From positions 1 through 64,000 of the forward strand of contig NZ_BMQV01000023.1 in the NCBI RefSeq assembly GCF_014648295.1: a DNA stretch of 64,000 bases, in the 5' to 3' direction. The translations under genes and the position numbers were made by a program. Source of the stretch: Shewanella saliphila. GTDB lineage: Bacteria > Pseudomonadota > Gammaproteobacteria > Enterobacterales > Shewanellaceae. Of this stretch, positions 26,788 to 36,412 are shown piece by piece. Under the pieces are notes generated by a model. The model was not told the origin of the DNA and searched no databases. It saw only the letters and a list, made by a program, of their open reading frames with translations. Position 1 is the stretch's first letter, and each line of letters starts with the position of its first letter.

Positions 26788-28392
26788 ATGAAATTTAAGT
26801 CAAAAAAATACAGTATAGAATCAACTGATTATCAGGTTGGTCAAGACAATATTTTCAAGTGGGGCATGGATGTCCACAACACCGTTTTTAGTGTTTCCGT
26901 CGGTTTATCTATTTTATTTATTATGGCTCTGCTGGTATTTTCCCCCGCTGATGCCAAAGCTGCCATTGATTCAGTGAAGGGCGCTGCTTTATCTCACTTT
27001 GACTTCGTGTTCATGTGGACTGCGAACATTATGCTCATTTTTGCCATTGGGATTGCTTTTTCTCCATTAGGCAAAATCCGCTTGGGCGGTGATAACGCCA
27101 CAACGGATTACTCGACAATATCTTGGGTATCCATGCTATTTGCCGCAGGTATGGGCATTGGCCTTATTTTCTGGGGCGTGGCAGAGCCAACAGCGTTCTA
27201 CACAGATTGGTTTGGCACCCCGCTCGACGTAGCACCATTTACACCTGAAGGCCGTGAATTAGCGCTTGGCGCTTCTGTGTTCCACTGGGGTTTTCATGCT
27301 TGGGCTATCTACGGCATGACCGCGCTGTCATTGGCATATTTTGTGTATAACAAGGGCTTACCGCTTTCAATGCGTTCGGTTTTCTATCCTATATTAGGTG
27401 ATAAAGTCTGGGGCAAAACCGGTGATGTCATCGACATTATGGCTGTACTGGTTATTTTGTTTGGGCTTGCAACATCACTGGGTTTAGGTGGTTCTCAAGC
27501 GGCCAGTGGAATAAGCCATGTGTTTGGTTTTGAAAATAGTATTTATCTGCAGCTGACGATTATTCTGGTCATTATGGGGCTTGCTATTCTCTCAGTGGTA
27601 CGTGGCATGGATGGCGGGGTTAAATTGTTGAGTAACATCAACATGATTATTGCCTTTATATTCCTTGGTTTTATCAGCATTCTTAATTTCACGACTGTGC
27701 TTGATTCATTGGTAACCGGTGTTGTCGGTTACGTCAAAAACATCATACCACTGAGCCAGAACTCAGGCCGTGAAGACACTACCTGGTTACACGGTTGGAC
27801 AGTATTCTACTGGGCCTGGTGGATAGCGTATGCGCCATTCTTTGGTATGTTTGTTGCGCGAATTTCGCGTGGCCGTACCGTACGCGAGTTTTTGGCATGT
27901 GTGTTGATTATCCCTACTTTAGTGACGACTGCTTGGATGTCATTTTTTGGCGGCATTGCGATTCAACAAATCATTGATAAGGTTGGCCAGCTAGGTGTAG
28001 AGCAAGGCATTACTGACGTTTCTTTGAGTTTGTTCTATATGCTTGATGCATATCCAATGGGTGATATTTTGTCCATTATTGCGGTTATATTGATTATCGT
28101 GTTCTTTGTGACAACCTTAGATTCAGGCTCCATCGTGGTCGATAGCATGACCGCTGGCGGTAAGCTGGAGTTACCGATGAAGCAAAAGATAGTGTGGGCG
28201 GTTATCTCTGCGGTAATCGCGATGGTGATGTTGTGGATTGGCGGCACTGACTCTATTAAAGCACTTCAGTCGGTGACTATTATCGCAGCACTTCCGTTTG
28301 CTATTATTTTAATACTTGCTTGTATTAGTTTAGTGCTCGGCATGTTTACTGAGGTAAAAAAGCCGCAGTTAAGTCGTAAGCAATCAACTTAA
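26788..28392 (+). CDS. BCCT-family transporter (betaine/choline/carnitine type)
   Basis: A 534-residue, 12-helix symporter for quaternary ammonium or related solutes. The glycine-rich helix AAGMGIGLIFWGVAEP (near residue 115), the core signature GWTVFYWAWWIAYAPFFGMFVARISRGRT and the TTLDSGS helix are typical. Sodium or proton coupling and the exact substrate cannot be read. It is closely related to the BCCT protein at 31438; both share the unusual N-terminus KYSI-(x)-TDY-(x)-VGQDNI. It is monocistronic with its own terminator. Confidence 0.93.
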   Translation: MKFKSKKYSIESTDYQVGQDNIFKWGMDVHNTVFSVSVGLSILFIMALLVFSPADAKAAIDSVKGAALSHFDFVFMWTANIMLIFAIGIAFSPLGKIRLGGDNATTDYSTISWVSMLFAAGMGIGLIFWGVAEPTAFYTDWFGTPLDVAPFTPEGRELALGASVFHWGFHAWAIYGMTALSLAYFVYNKGLPLSMRSVFYPILGDKVWGKTGDVIDIMAVLVILFGLATSLGLGGSQAASGISHVFGFENSIYLQLTIILVIMGLAILSVVRGMDGGVKLLSNINMIIAFIFLGFISILNFTTVLDSLVTGVVGYVKNIIPLSQNSGREDTTWLHGWTVFYWAWWIAYAPFFGMFVARISRGRTVREFLACVLIIPTLVTTAWMSFFGGIAIQQIIDKVGQLGVEQGITDVSLSLFYMLDAYPMGDILSIIAVILIIVFFVTTLDSGSIVVDSMTAGGKLELPMKQKIVWAVISAVIAMVMLWIGGTDSIKALQSVTIIAALPFAIILILACISLVLGMFTEVKKPQLSRKQST

Positions 28393-28409
28393 CGACTCAA
28401 CTGTGAAAG

Positions 28410-28447
28410 GGGGCTTATCAAGTACATCATTGATAAGCCCCTTTTTT
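28410..28447 (+). terminator. Terminator of the first BCCT gene
   Basis: A 12-bp perfect stem GGGGCTTATCAA/TTGATAAGCCCC, 8-nt loop and T6. Confidence 0.93.
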
Positions 28448-28522
28448 ATGCTTGTATGTAGCTCTCTATTTCAATAATGTGGTAATAAGGATTGGTATTC
28501 ACCATACAAAACTAGGTTTTCT

Positions 28523-29611
28523 ATGTTTACGATACTGACATTTTTTACAGTGTTAATGTTATTGGCAACTTTAGTGCCTCTTTCGCGGCATCCGCACTGG
28601 ATTGTCAGGAGTATGGATTTTCCCCGATTACAATTGTCGATATTAGCCACTATGCTATTGATTGCCGATGTTGTTTTTCTCGATATTCACCTACTAAGTA
28701 CGCAGCTATTAGCGGTGACCACCACCTTGTGTTTAATTTGGCAGTTTAGCTGGATATTCCCTTATACTTTTTTATTTCCCAAAGAGGTTAAAACGTCCAC
28801 TGAATTTGATGCCGATAAACAACTCAGTATTATCACCGCTAATGTGCTTACTCCCAATCGTAATGCCGACGCATTGATCCAATTAGTCAACGAGCATAAG
28901 CCCGACGTGCTGGTCACACTTGAGTCAGACCAATGGTGGCAAGACAAGCTTAAGGTATTAGAAACCGACATGCCTTACAGCATTAAATGTCCTCTTGATA
29001 ATCTCTATGGTATGCACGTTTATTCTCGATTGCCTTTATGCGAACAACAAATATGTTATTTGGTTGAGAAGGATGTGCCATCAATACATGCCACATTAAC
29101 CTTACGCACCACAGACAAGGTTCGGATGCATTTTCTTCACCCCGCACCGCCAAGCCCAACCGAAAATGTTGAGTCAGCAGAGCGAGATGCTGAATTAATC
29201 ATAGTGGCTCGAAGTGTTGCAGACAGTGACCAGCCGATGATTGTTACCGGCGATCTTAATGATGTCGCCTGGTCTGCTACGACTCGACTTTTTCGAAAGA
29301 TGAGTGGACTGCTTGATCCGCGTGTCGGCCGTGGAGCATTTAACACTTTTCATGCTGGTTACTCATTTATGCGCTGGCCATTAGATCACTTATTTCACAG
29401 CCAGCATTTTACCTTGCAACACATTCAGCGTTTACCTGCGATTGGTTCGGATCATTTTCCTTTATTGACTAGACTGTCGTTTACTCCGTCGCAAAGTACT
29501 CAACAACAAGGTATTGACGCGGGTGTGTCTGAGCATGAGTGGGCCAAAGAGATTGCAGCGGAGCAAAAAGTGAACAAACATGATGTGCCAAAACCTGGTG
29601 AGACACAATAA
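28523..29611 (+). CDS. Membrane-anchored endonuclease/exonuclease/phosphatase (EEP) family protein
   Basis: Three hydrophobic N-terminal helices (residues ~1-90) anchor an EEP-fold domain, probably on the periplasmic side. Family residues are visible: SIITANVL with Asn, LVTLESDQWW with the metal-binding Glu, GDLNDVAWS, and the C-terminal GSDHFPL with the catalytic His. The substrate (nucleic acid, phosphoester or lipid head group) is unknown. It is a single gene; the tail after residue 325 is polar and low in complexity. Confidence 0.82.
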   Translation: MFTILTFFTVLMLLATLVPLSRHPHWIVRSMDFPRLQLSILATMLLIADVVFLDIHLLSTQLLAVTTTLCLIWQFSWIFPYTFLFPKEVKTSTEFDADKQLSIITANVLTPNRNADALIQLVNEHKPDVLVTLESDQWWQDKLKVLETDMPYSIKCPLDNLYGMHVYSRLPLCEQQICYLVEKDVPSIHATLTLRTTDKVRMHFLHPAPPSPTENVESAERDAELIIVARSVADSDQPMIVTGDLNDVAWSATTRLFRKMSGLLDPRVGRGAFNTFHAGYSFMRWPLDHLFHSQHFTLQHIQRLPAIGSDHFPLLTRLSFTPSQSTQQQGIDAGVSEHEWAKEIAAEQKVNKHDVPKPGETQ

Positions 29612-29718
29612 GCATCGATAGTGACATTGATGAACCAATATTCCTGAAATTGTTTTTGTAAGCGGTTATTTTTAATTAATTAATGCTTATTAATTAAACA
29701 AAGCATACTGTAGTAGAG

Positions 29719-29732
29719 TTGATCAAGATCAA
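29719..29732. promoter_or_regulatory. FNR/EtrA-type binding site upstream of cbpA
   Basis: TTGATCAAGATCAA is an exact match to the FNR consensus TTGAT-N4-ATCAA, 77 bases before the cbpA start. In Shewanella the FNR homologue EtrA reads this motif. Position and symmetry are seen; binding is inferred. Confidence 0.55.
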
Positions 29733-29808
29733 GCATATCGCGTCTCTGTGAGCCTAAACTCATTAGTATTAACCCTCCATTGCAAACCTGTTTTTGTTAG
29801 GGGATAAA

Positions 29809-30798
29809 ATGAATTTTAAAGACTATTACACGGTGTTGGGCATCGATCCGCAAGCGGATGTTAAAGCGGTAAAAGCTGCTTATAAAAAGCTGGCGGTAAA
29901 ATATCACCCTGATGTCAGTAAGCATGATGATGCCGAGGCAAAATTTAAAGAAATTGGTGAAGCTTATGCAATATTGAGTAATGCTAAAAAGCGTGCTGAA
30001 TATGATGAAGTACGTCATCATCATCTCAATAGGTCACAACACAACTACACAGGTCAAGCTGGCGCCAGTGCTGGTCAACATTGGGGACAACAGGAAAGCG
30101 ACCCTCAGAGCGATCAAGAATTTGCAGATTTCTTTAATTCAATTTTTGGGGCTCGTCATTCAGGGTTTGACTCTCGTCATTCAGGGTTTGACCCTAACCA
30201 ACAACATCATGGTCGTCAATCTCACCACGCTAAAGGCCAGGATATCGAAATGGATTTTCCGATGTTTCTTGAAGAAACATTGACCGATACCCTTAAGCCT
30301 GTCTCGTTTACCCTGCAACAACGCGATGCTCATGGTCATGTTGTTGAACATCCTAAATCCTTAAAAGTGAACATTCCTGCCGGTGTGAGTAATGGTGAAC
30401 GTATTCGCCTAAAAGGCCAAGGTGGACCTGGGCAAACCAAAGCCGATAATGGCGATTTGTATTTAAAAATTCGTTATGCGCCGCATCCTTTATTTGATGT
30501 TGATGGCCGAAACTTGACTATTGTGGTGCCAGTGGCGCCCTGGGAAGCGGTATTAGGTACCAAGGTTAAACTGCCTACCTTAACCGGGCCTATTCAATTG
30601 AGTATCCCTGCGAATAGTCAATCTGGGCAGCGATTACGCATAAAAGGTAAAGGGCTATTGGGTAAAAAAGAACAGGGCGACTTATTTGCGGTGCTTAAAA
30701 TCGTGGTGCCGACAGTATCAGACGTGACAAGTAACCATTTGTGGACTGAATTAGCTGAAAAAAATACATTCGACCCTCGTGCCAGTTGGAGTAAATAG
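29809..30798 (+). CDS. cbpA: Curved DNA-binding protein / DnaJ-like co-chaperone CbpA
   Basis: DnaK co-chaperone and nucleoid-associated protein. An N-terminal J domain with the HPD triad (AVKYHPDVSKH) is followed by a Gly/Gln/His-rich linker and two C-terminal substrate-binding beta domains (VNIPAGVSNGERIRLKGQG and LSIPANSQSGQRLRIKGKG). The zinc-finger domain of DnaJ is absent, which defines CbpA. ATG 29809 has AGGGGAT upstream, so the frame start at 29794 is not used. The linker carries a 21-bp tandem repeat encoding RHSGFD twice. CbpM follows after 2 bases. Confidence 0.93.
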   Translation: MNFKDYYTVLGIDPQADVKAVKAAYKKLAVKYHPDVSKHDDAEAKFKEIGEAYAILSNAKKRAEYDEVRHHHLNRSQHNYTGQAGASAGQHWGQQESDPQSDQEFADFFNSIFGARHSGFDSRHSGFDPNQQHHGRQSHHAKGQDIEMDFPMFLEETLTDTLKPVSFTLQQRDAHGHVVEHPKSLKVNIPAGVSNGERIRLKGQGGPGQTKADNGDLYLKIRYAPHPLFDVDGRNLTIVVPVAPWEAVLGTKVKLPTLTGPIQLSIPANSQSGQRLRIKGKGLLGKKEQGDLFAVLKIVVPTVSDVTSNHLWTELAEKNTFDPRASWSK

Positions 30799-30800
30799 CG

Positions 30801-31118
30801 ATGCTGCAGATTAATATAAGTGAACAGGATTGTTGGTTGAGTAGCGACGAACTGTGTGAGTGCAGCGACATTAGCTCGGCATTATTACTTGAGCTTGTCG
30901 AGCACAGCATTGCGATTCCGCTGCAGGGCGAGGTAATAGAACAATGGCAATTTAGTGTTGAAAATTTACATCAAGTTAAAAAAGCCACGCGCATTCAACG
31001 TGATTTGGCGCTCGACTGGAATGGTATTAGTTTAATTTTACAATTACTCGATGAAAGAGACCAACTCGAGCATGAAGTGCATAGGTTAAAACAGCAATTA
31101 AGTCGATTTAAAGCATAG
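30801..31118 (+). CDS. cbpM: CbpA modulator CbpM
   Basis: A 105-residue MerR-like-fold protein that binds the J domain of CbpA and blocks its co-chaperone and DNA-binding activity. The segments CECSDISSALLLELVEHSIA, RIQRDLALDWNGISLILQLLDE and a C-terminal coiled coil are typical. GGAG lies before the ATG. Coupling to cbpA supports the name. Confidence 0.92.
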   Translation: MLQINISEQDCWLSSDELCECSDISSALLLELVEHSIAIPLQGEVIEQWQFSVENLHQVKKATRIQRDLALDWNGISLILQLLDERDQLEHEVHRLKQQLSRFKA

Positions 31119-31437
31119 ATGCCTCAATCGTTACAGTAAGCCATTACAATCTTGATCCTGAAGATTGTCGATGGCTCTTGGTATAAGCCTTGGTTCTATG
31201 ATGACGAGGCAGCAATCCATTACCTCGATTAACACGTTTTTAACTCATACAAAATTCAACAGCAAAGATTAATAGGTCACCAATGAATTGTGACTTATTA
31301 TTTTAATAAATCAGCTGTTTAAATAAGTATGAACCTTAAATAAGCCTGAAATTATCAGTTATTTTTGCTAAAATCCCACTAGGAAATTATATCGGCCTTC
31401 ACTTTATGAGTGTCAGGTCGCTCTAAAAAGAGGTTTT
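31119..31437. other. Intergenic region with one hairpin
   Basis: A stem-loop at 31139-31176 (AGCCAT and ACAATCTT arms with AAGATTGT and ATGGCT) lies 20 bases after cbpM without a T-run. The remainder must hold the promoter of the second BCCT gene; no site is assigned. Confidence 0.45.
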
Positions 31438-33018
31438 ATGAAGATGAATAAGGACAAGTACAGTATAGATAATACCGATTATACTGTCGGGCAAGATAAC
31501 ATCCAAAAATGGGGTTTTGATATACACAACGCCGTCTTTGGGATTAGTGCAGGTTTAATCCTTGCTTTTTTAATTGCTATATTAGTCATTGATCCGGCTA
31601 TATCAAAAGAGTTTTTAGACGGTTTAAAATGGCAAATTATCGGTGCCTTTGACAGTCTCTTTATGTGGTCGGCAAATATATTTGTGGTTTTTTGCTTGGC
31701 ATTAATCGTTTCTCCTTTCGGTAAAATCCGTTTAGGCGGAGATGGTGCCAAAGCTGATTATTCAAGACTTTCTTGGATTGCGATGTTGTTTGCTGCAGGC
31801 ATGGGAATTGGCTTGATGTTTTGGGGGGTTGCAGAACCTTTAGCCTATTACACTGGTTGGTATGAAACTCCATTGAATGTGGCTGCTAATACGCCAGAGG
31901 CTGCAGAACTAGCACTGGGTGCAACAATGTTCCACTGGGGATTACACCCTTGGTCAATTTATGGTGTGGTTGCTTTGTCTATGGCTTTCTTTGCTTTTAA
32001 CAAAGGTTTGCCACTTTCAATTCGTTCAGCATTTTATCCAATTTTGGGTGACCGTACATGGGGCTGGCCTGGACATATCATTGATATTTTCGCCGTATTA
32101 GCCACATTATTTGGTCTTGCAACGTCATTAGGTTTAGGTGCTCAACAAGCTGCATCTGGATTCCATCATGTGTTTGGTATTGAGGCTGGCTTAACCTTAC
32201 AAATCACTATTATTGTAGTTGTGACACTATTAGCGGTTATCTCGGTAGTTCGAGGCCTTGAAGGCGGCGTCAAAGTCATCAGTAATGTCAATATGTTACT
32301 TGCTGTTGCTTTGCTCATCTTTGTGGCACTGGTGACATTAGCCGTTTCTATGGGAACAATTCCGACAACGGTAATGGGTTATATTAAGAATATTATTCCA
32401 TTGAGTAACCCAGTGGGTCGTGAAGATGAAACCTGGATGCATGGTTGGACTGTGTTCTATTGGGCTTGGTGGATTTCATGGTCACCATTTGTCGGTATGT
32501 TTATTGCGCGTATTTCTCGTGGTCGTACAGTGCGTGAGTTCCTTGCGACTGTATTAATCGTGCCAACGGTAGTGACTATTTTATGGATGTCAGTGTTTGG
32601 TGGTGTTGCCATTGACCAGGTTATCAATAATATAGGTACGTTGGGGAGTAAGGGCTTAACTGAAGTGCCGCTTGCTATGTTCCAGTTGTTTGATTCGTTG
32701 CCATTAGGTAATTTGCTGTCAATATTGGCTGTGATATTGGTACTGGTTTTCTTTATTACTTCTTCGGATTCAGGCTCACTCGTTATCGACAGCATTACCG
32801 CGGGTGGCAAAATTGATGCTCCAGTTCCTCAACGTATCTTTTGGGCCATTATCGAAGGTGCAATTGCTGCAGTTTTATTGTGGGTTGGTGGTACTCAAGC
32901 GATTGAGGCACTACAAGCGGGTGCCATTTCGACAGGATTACCGTTCACCATTATTTTATTGCTGATGTGTGTGAGTTTGTTGATGGGTATGCGTACCGAA
33001 AAACATAACAAAAACTAG
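31438..33018 (+). CDS. BCCT-family transporter, paralogue of the 26788 gene
   Basis: A 526-residue, 12-helix symporter with the same hallmarks as its neighbour: AAGMGIGLMFWGVAEP, GWTVFYWAWWISWSPFVGMFIARISRGRT and TSSDSGS. N-terminus (KYSIDNTDYTVGQDNI) and length show that the two BCCT genes are close paralogues, separated by cbpAM and the EEP gene. AAGAGG precedes the ATG. The substrate is not predictable; osmoprotectant or choline uptake is likely. Confidence 0.93.
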   Translation: MKMNKDKYSIDNTDYTVGQDNIQKWGFDIHNAVFGISAGLILAFLIAILVIDPAISKEFLDGLKWQIIGAFDSLFMWSANIFVVFCLALIVSPFGKIRLGGDGAKADYSRLSWIAMLFAAGMGIGLMFWGVAEPLAYYTGWYETPLNVAANTPEAAELALGATMFHWGLHPWSIYGVVALSMAFFAFNKGLPLSIRSAFYPILGDRTWGWPGHIIDIFAVLATLFGLATSLGLGAQQAASGFHHVFGIEAGLTLQITIIVVVTLLAVISVVRGLEGGVKVISNVNMLLAVALLIFVALVTLAVSMGTIPTTVMGYIKNIIPLSNPVGREDETWMHGWTVFYWAWWISWSPFVGMFIARISRGRTVREFLATVLIVPTVVTILWMSVFGGVAIDQVINNIGTLGSKGLTEVPLAMFQLFDSLPLGNLLSILAVILVLVFFITSSDSGSLVIDSITAGGKIDAPVPQRIFWAIIEGAIAAVLLWVGGTQAIEALQAGAISTGLPFTIILLLMCVSLLMGMRTEKHNKN

Positions 33019-33033
33019 TTTTTGACTTGCATC

Positions 33034-33067
33034 AAAAAAGCCGATGATAAATTCATCGGCTTTTTTA
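33034..33067 (+). terminator. Terminator of the second BCCT gene
   Basis: Stem AAAAAAGCCGATGA/TCATCGGCTTTTTT around TAAAT. Confidence 0.93.
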
Positions 33068-33082
33068 TATCTTTTTGATTTA

Positions 33083-33391
33083 TACCATTTCCATTAATTA
33101 TGTGACCAATCAGAGTCACTCAGATTGTTCAGTTTGAGGCGCATTGTTGAAATAATGGTTATTCCCTTCTAAGACAATGCAACAAAGAAATGGACAGTCT
33201 GAGTGCCTCCTACAAGGCGGGTTTCTGTGCCTTCTATGCTGCTTAATAGCATTTTGACGTATGACTGCATGGATGCAGAAGGTAGAGCAACGCAGGAGCA
33301 GTTGCCGAGAGCAACTATGCCTACAATTCTATTACTTGCCTAGAAGGCACAGAACTCCCGCTGAATGACCAGATAATTAGTGGAATTGGTA
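33083..33391 (+). mobile_element. 309-bp MITE, copy 1
   Basis: Terminal inverted repeats begin TACCATTTCC and end GGAATTGGTA, flanked by TTA at 33080-33082 and 33392-33394. It encodes nothing and contains small hairpins such as AGTTGC/GCAACT and CTGCAT/ATGCAG. It is inverted relative to copies at 53004 and 55205. Mobilisation would need a transposase supplied elsewhere. Confidence 0.88.
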
Positions 33392-33405
33392 TTAGATTAG
33401 TGGTG

Positions 33406-34122
33406 TTATACCCATAAGTTTTTAATCGCAGTGTCGGGACTAAAGTGATACTTAATTTGTGCCTGCAGTAATTCTGCAGTGGCAATCGCATCAGTTAATG
33501 CATCGTGTGGCGCGTAAGCTGGCAAGTTATAACGTTCACGACTGTTCGCTAACCGGATTGAATGTGGACGCTTTGGTTTAAAGAAATTCAATAAACTCTG
33601 AGATTTCGCCCGATGCAAATTAGCTTCAATTTGCATGGTATCGATTACCGGAAAAACAATTCCTTCATTGATTAATAAGCGTAACGTGTGATTAAGAAAA
33701 TCACGTTCAATATGCCGATAATGTACCACGACCACTTTGCCTGCCAGTTGATCTAAAAGCTGCTCTAAAATTAATAATATATCCGGTGCATCTTGTAAAT
33801 CTGAGTGAGTGATACCGTGAATAATAATTGAGTTTTCTTGCAGCTTGTCTTGTGGGTTGAGGTACCACTTTTTTGCTTTACGGCAAAAAATACGCTGTAA
33901 CGTAAAGGGCACTAAACCAATGCTAATGATGCTATTTTGCTCTGAGTCTAAGCCGGTAGTTTCAAAGTCTAGCGCCACAAAGTCAATTTCACTTAATGGT
34001 GTTTCATTGTGATAGGTGCCAGCATGGTAAAAATCAAACAAGCGTCGATCTTTACTGTTTTGCATTTTTAATTCGAGAAACGCTTGCCAGTTTAAAATCT
34101 CCGATTTGCTGAAATGAGTCAT
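33406..34122 (-). CDS. DnaQ-like 3'-5' exonuclease (DEDDh family)
   Basis: A 238-residue exonuclease. ExoI motif FVALDFETTGLD supplies the first Asp and Glu, a second acidic motif lies near VVVHYRHIERDFL, and the ExoIII block YAPHDALTDAIATAELL supplies the final His and Asp. It is paired with the cNMP/CBS/DUF294 gene 10 bases upstream, a recurrent pair in gammaproteobacteria. It is not the main polymerase proofreader, because dnaQ proper lies beside rnhA; the role is unknown. Confidence 0.86.
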   Translation of the reverse strand: MTHFSKSEILNWQAFLELKMQNSKDRRLFDFYHAGTYHNETPLSEIDFVALDFETTGLDSEQNSIISIGLVPFTLQRIFCRKAKKWYLNPQDKLQENSIIIHGITHSDLQDAPDILLILEQLLDQLAGKVVVVHYRHIERDFLNHTLRLLINEGIVFPVIDTMQIEANLHRAKSQSLLNFFKPKRPHSIRLANSRERYNLPAYAPHDALTDAIATAELLQAQIKYHFSPDTAIKNLWV

Positions 34123-34132
34123 GAGTTAGCCT

Positions 34133-36010
34133 TTAACGTTTGTTAGAACTGTAGCGATATTTCAAAAAGTTCTGCGCATTACTTAACACTAAAAATGCAT
34201 CTTTAAGATTACGGCGTTCAAAATCAGACATATTTTCTGGTTCAATATTGTTATCAGGTTCAATCCCAGATTCAATATCGGATGATTGGTGACGCAGGCG
34301 TACCAACGAGATAAGCTCCATTGCGTGTTGTAAATCTTCACCTTTTGAGGTGGGCAAAATGCCCGCGTCGATAATATCTTCTAAGCGTTCAAATGAGTTT
34401 TGCGATTGTGAGCCGATAGCTAGGGCATGTACTCGGATCAAGTCGGCTAATGGCGCCGTGCCACGACGTTTTAAATTGATGGAGTTGTTATGACGACCAT
34501 CTTTTTCCATTACAAAATCTTTAAAAAATCCTAGCGGTGGGGTGCGGTTAAGTGCGTTGTGCGCCAGACAAGCTAAAAAGCGGTTGTTTTTCTTGGCTTT
34601 GTTCAAGATAAATGCATTTAATTGTTCAGCCCATTTAACCCGACCATAAACCCCGGTTAGATCGAAAAATATAGAGCAATTTAACAAGGCTTGCGGGTTT
34701 GGTTTTTCTATCCAATCACCAAAACATGCTTCCCATTCTGAGCGAGTTTTACGGTACTCGGGATTACTGGCCATAATATCGCCAGTACAATAACTGTAAC
34801 CGCAAGCGGCTAAACCATCACACACAAAGTCGGCTAACTTTGCAAAATACTCACCGTGCACTGCGGCTTTATAGCTATTGTCCAGAATAATGGCATTGTC
34901 TTGATCGGTTACCATCAATTGTTCATCACGCGCCATTGAGCCCAGCGCTAAAAAGCAATAAGGAACCGGTGGCGGGCCAAATTTTTCTTCTGCAAGTTCT
35001 AATAAACGCTGCTTAAAGTTACGGCCGATTTCAGACATTGCCCGCCCGACCATATGTGAGTTGGCATCTTCATTCACCATGCGCACAAAGCAACTTTTTA
35101 ACTGCGAAGAGAGCAACACTAAATCTTCGCTGCTTTTCTGCTGAAAGATACTACTGACAAATAACAAACTATTTTGCGACTCGTAGCGGATAATATCGGC
35201 TACTTCAATCAGGCCTATGGGGATTTTATTTTTAAGAATAGGCAGATGATCAATTTTATTACGGAGCATCAGTAGCATAGCTTCAAAGATGTATGCGTTA
35301 TGATCCAGTGAAATTAACTCGGTCGACATAACTTGTGAAATAGGACTATCTACATTAACCCCCGCAGCAATAACCTTAGCGCATAGATCATGTTCGGTAA
35401 TAATCCCCACAAAACTACTGTCTTGTTGATCTTCTATATCTGGGTCATTAATTAATACCGCCGAAATATTCTCTTCAGTCATTATCTGGGCAACGGCTTG
35501 TATCGTACTATTACAAGGTAGAACAACAGGCTCTCTAGTCAACAACGTTTTCACTTTAGAGGTGGTAAGGGCATTGGCATCAACGGTTTTGCCCTTTACT
35601 GCTTGCTTTAAGCGAGTGGTATCCTCAGCCTCAACAAAATCTGCAAAATCATCATAGTTTTCGCATAAGTCATTGAACACCGATTCTGGAATACAGTATA
35701 CGAGGGTATCTTTTACCGCTTTGGCCGGGAAACGCACTTTATTGTTGGTCAATAAGCCCATTTGGCCAAATAACTGCCCCTGATCAAGACGATTATAGAG
35801 CTCACCTTTACGACGGTATAACTCTACGACGCCACTGCGGATCATATACAGTTCGGTGATCCTGTCATTAAAGTTAACAATCATACTATCGGTACGGTAG
35901 TAAGAAATCTCAACACTTTTGGCAACGTCAATTAAGACTTGTTCTGGAAGCTGGTCAAAGGGAGCGTACTGAGCAATAAAGCTCTGAATTTCGAGTACTT
36001 CGGCTGTCAT
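34133..36010 (-). CDS. Cyclic-nucleotide-binding, CBS and DUF294 nucleotidyltransferase-like protein
   Basis: A 625-residue cytoplasmic signalling protein. Residues ~15-130 form a cNMP-binding domain, ~155-285 a pair of CBS domains, ~330-450 a nucleotidyltransferase-like domain with LGSMARDEQLMVTDQDNAI (the G-S and D-x-D pattern of polymerase-beta-type transferases) and ~475-620 the DUF294 C-terminal helical domain. It resembles the GlnD-like regulators. Substrate and partner are unknown; the exonuclease downstream is probably co-transcribed. Confidence 0.86.
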   Translation of the reverse strand: MTAEVLEIQSFIAQYAPFDQLPEQVLIDVAKSVEISYYRTDSMIVNFNDRITELYMIRSGVVELYRRKGELYNRLDQGQLFGQMGLLTNNKVRFPAKAVKDTLVYCIPESVFNDLCENYDDFADFVEAEDTTRLKQAVKGKTVDANALTTSKVKTLLTREPVVLPCNSTIQAVAQIMTEENISAVLINDPDIEDQQDSSFVGIITEHDLCAKVIAAGVNVDSPISQVMSTELISLDHNAYIFEAMLLMLRNKIDHLPILKNKIPIGLIEVADIIRYESQNSLLFVSSIFQQKSSEDLVLLSSQLKSCFVRMVNEDANSHMVGRAMSEIGRNFKQRLLELAEEKFGPPPVPYCFLALGSMARDEQLMVTDQDNAIILDNSYKAAVHGEYFAKLADFVCDGLAACGYSYCTGDIMASNPEYRKTRSEWEACFGDWIEKPNPQALLNCSIFFDLTGVYGRVKWAEQLNAFILNKAKKNNRFLACLAHNALNRTPPLGFFKDFVMEKDGRHNNSINLKRRGTAPLADLIRVHALAIGSQSQNSFERLEDIIDAGILPTSKGEDLQHAMELISLVRLRHQSSDIESGIEPDNNIEPENMSDFERRNLKDAFLVLSNAQNFLKYRYSSNKR

Positions 36011-36412
36011 GAATAGACCTGTTAATGTGTGATGACTGAAACTTTGTTTATAGCGATGTCGATATTATACGAGTAAATAACGCAACATGGGGATTTATCG
36101 TGCTATTGAATATTTTGCAGTAAAACAGCTTTCAATATCGATGCTTTAGTGACCTTTATTGCTAACAGATTACCTATGATGGCCAGACTAAAACAAACTA
36201 TCGTTAGCTTGAAGGATACGCCTTACTATTACTGTGCTAGGTTGCCGCTTTTGATAAAATCATTGTTCATTTATTGTTCGCTATTCACTGCATTGTTGAG
36301 GTGCGTCAAGGTTTTATGGAAATATTTGACTTAGATTTATTAGGTGAGCGTTATTTTATTTAACGGTTAGTTAGCTGATGAGTTCAGTGCTAACACAACA
36401 TGAGACAATCTT
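36011..36412. other. Intergenic region with transposase relic
   Basis: About 400 bases. Apart from the 63-base transposase fragment at 36179 it holds only the divergent promoters expected for the DUF294 gene and the AhpD-like gene, which cannot be placed. Confidence 0.5.
36179..36241 (+). pseudogene. N-terminal relic of a REP-associated transposase
   Basis: Encodes MARLKQTIVSLKDTPYYYC, matching the start of Y1/REP-associated transposases, which continues in intact proteins as CVSRC. The frame then leaves the family, so everything after codon ~20 is lost. It is the complementary end of the type of relic found at 23193. Confidence 0.6.
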
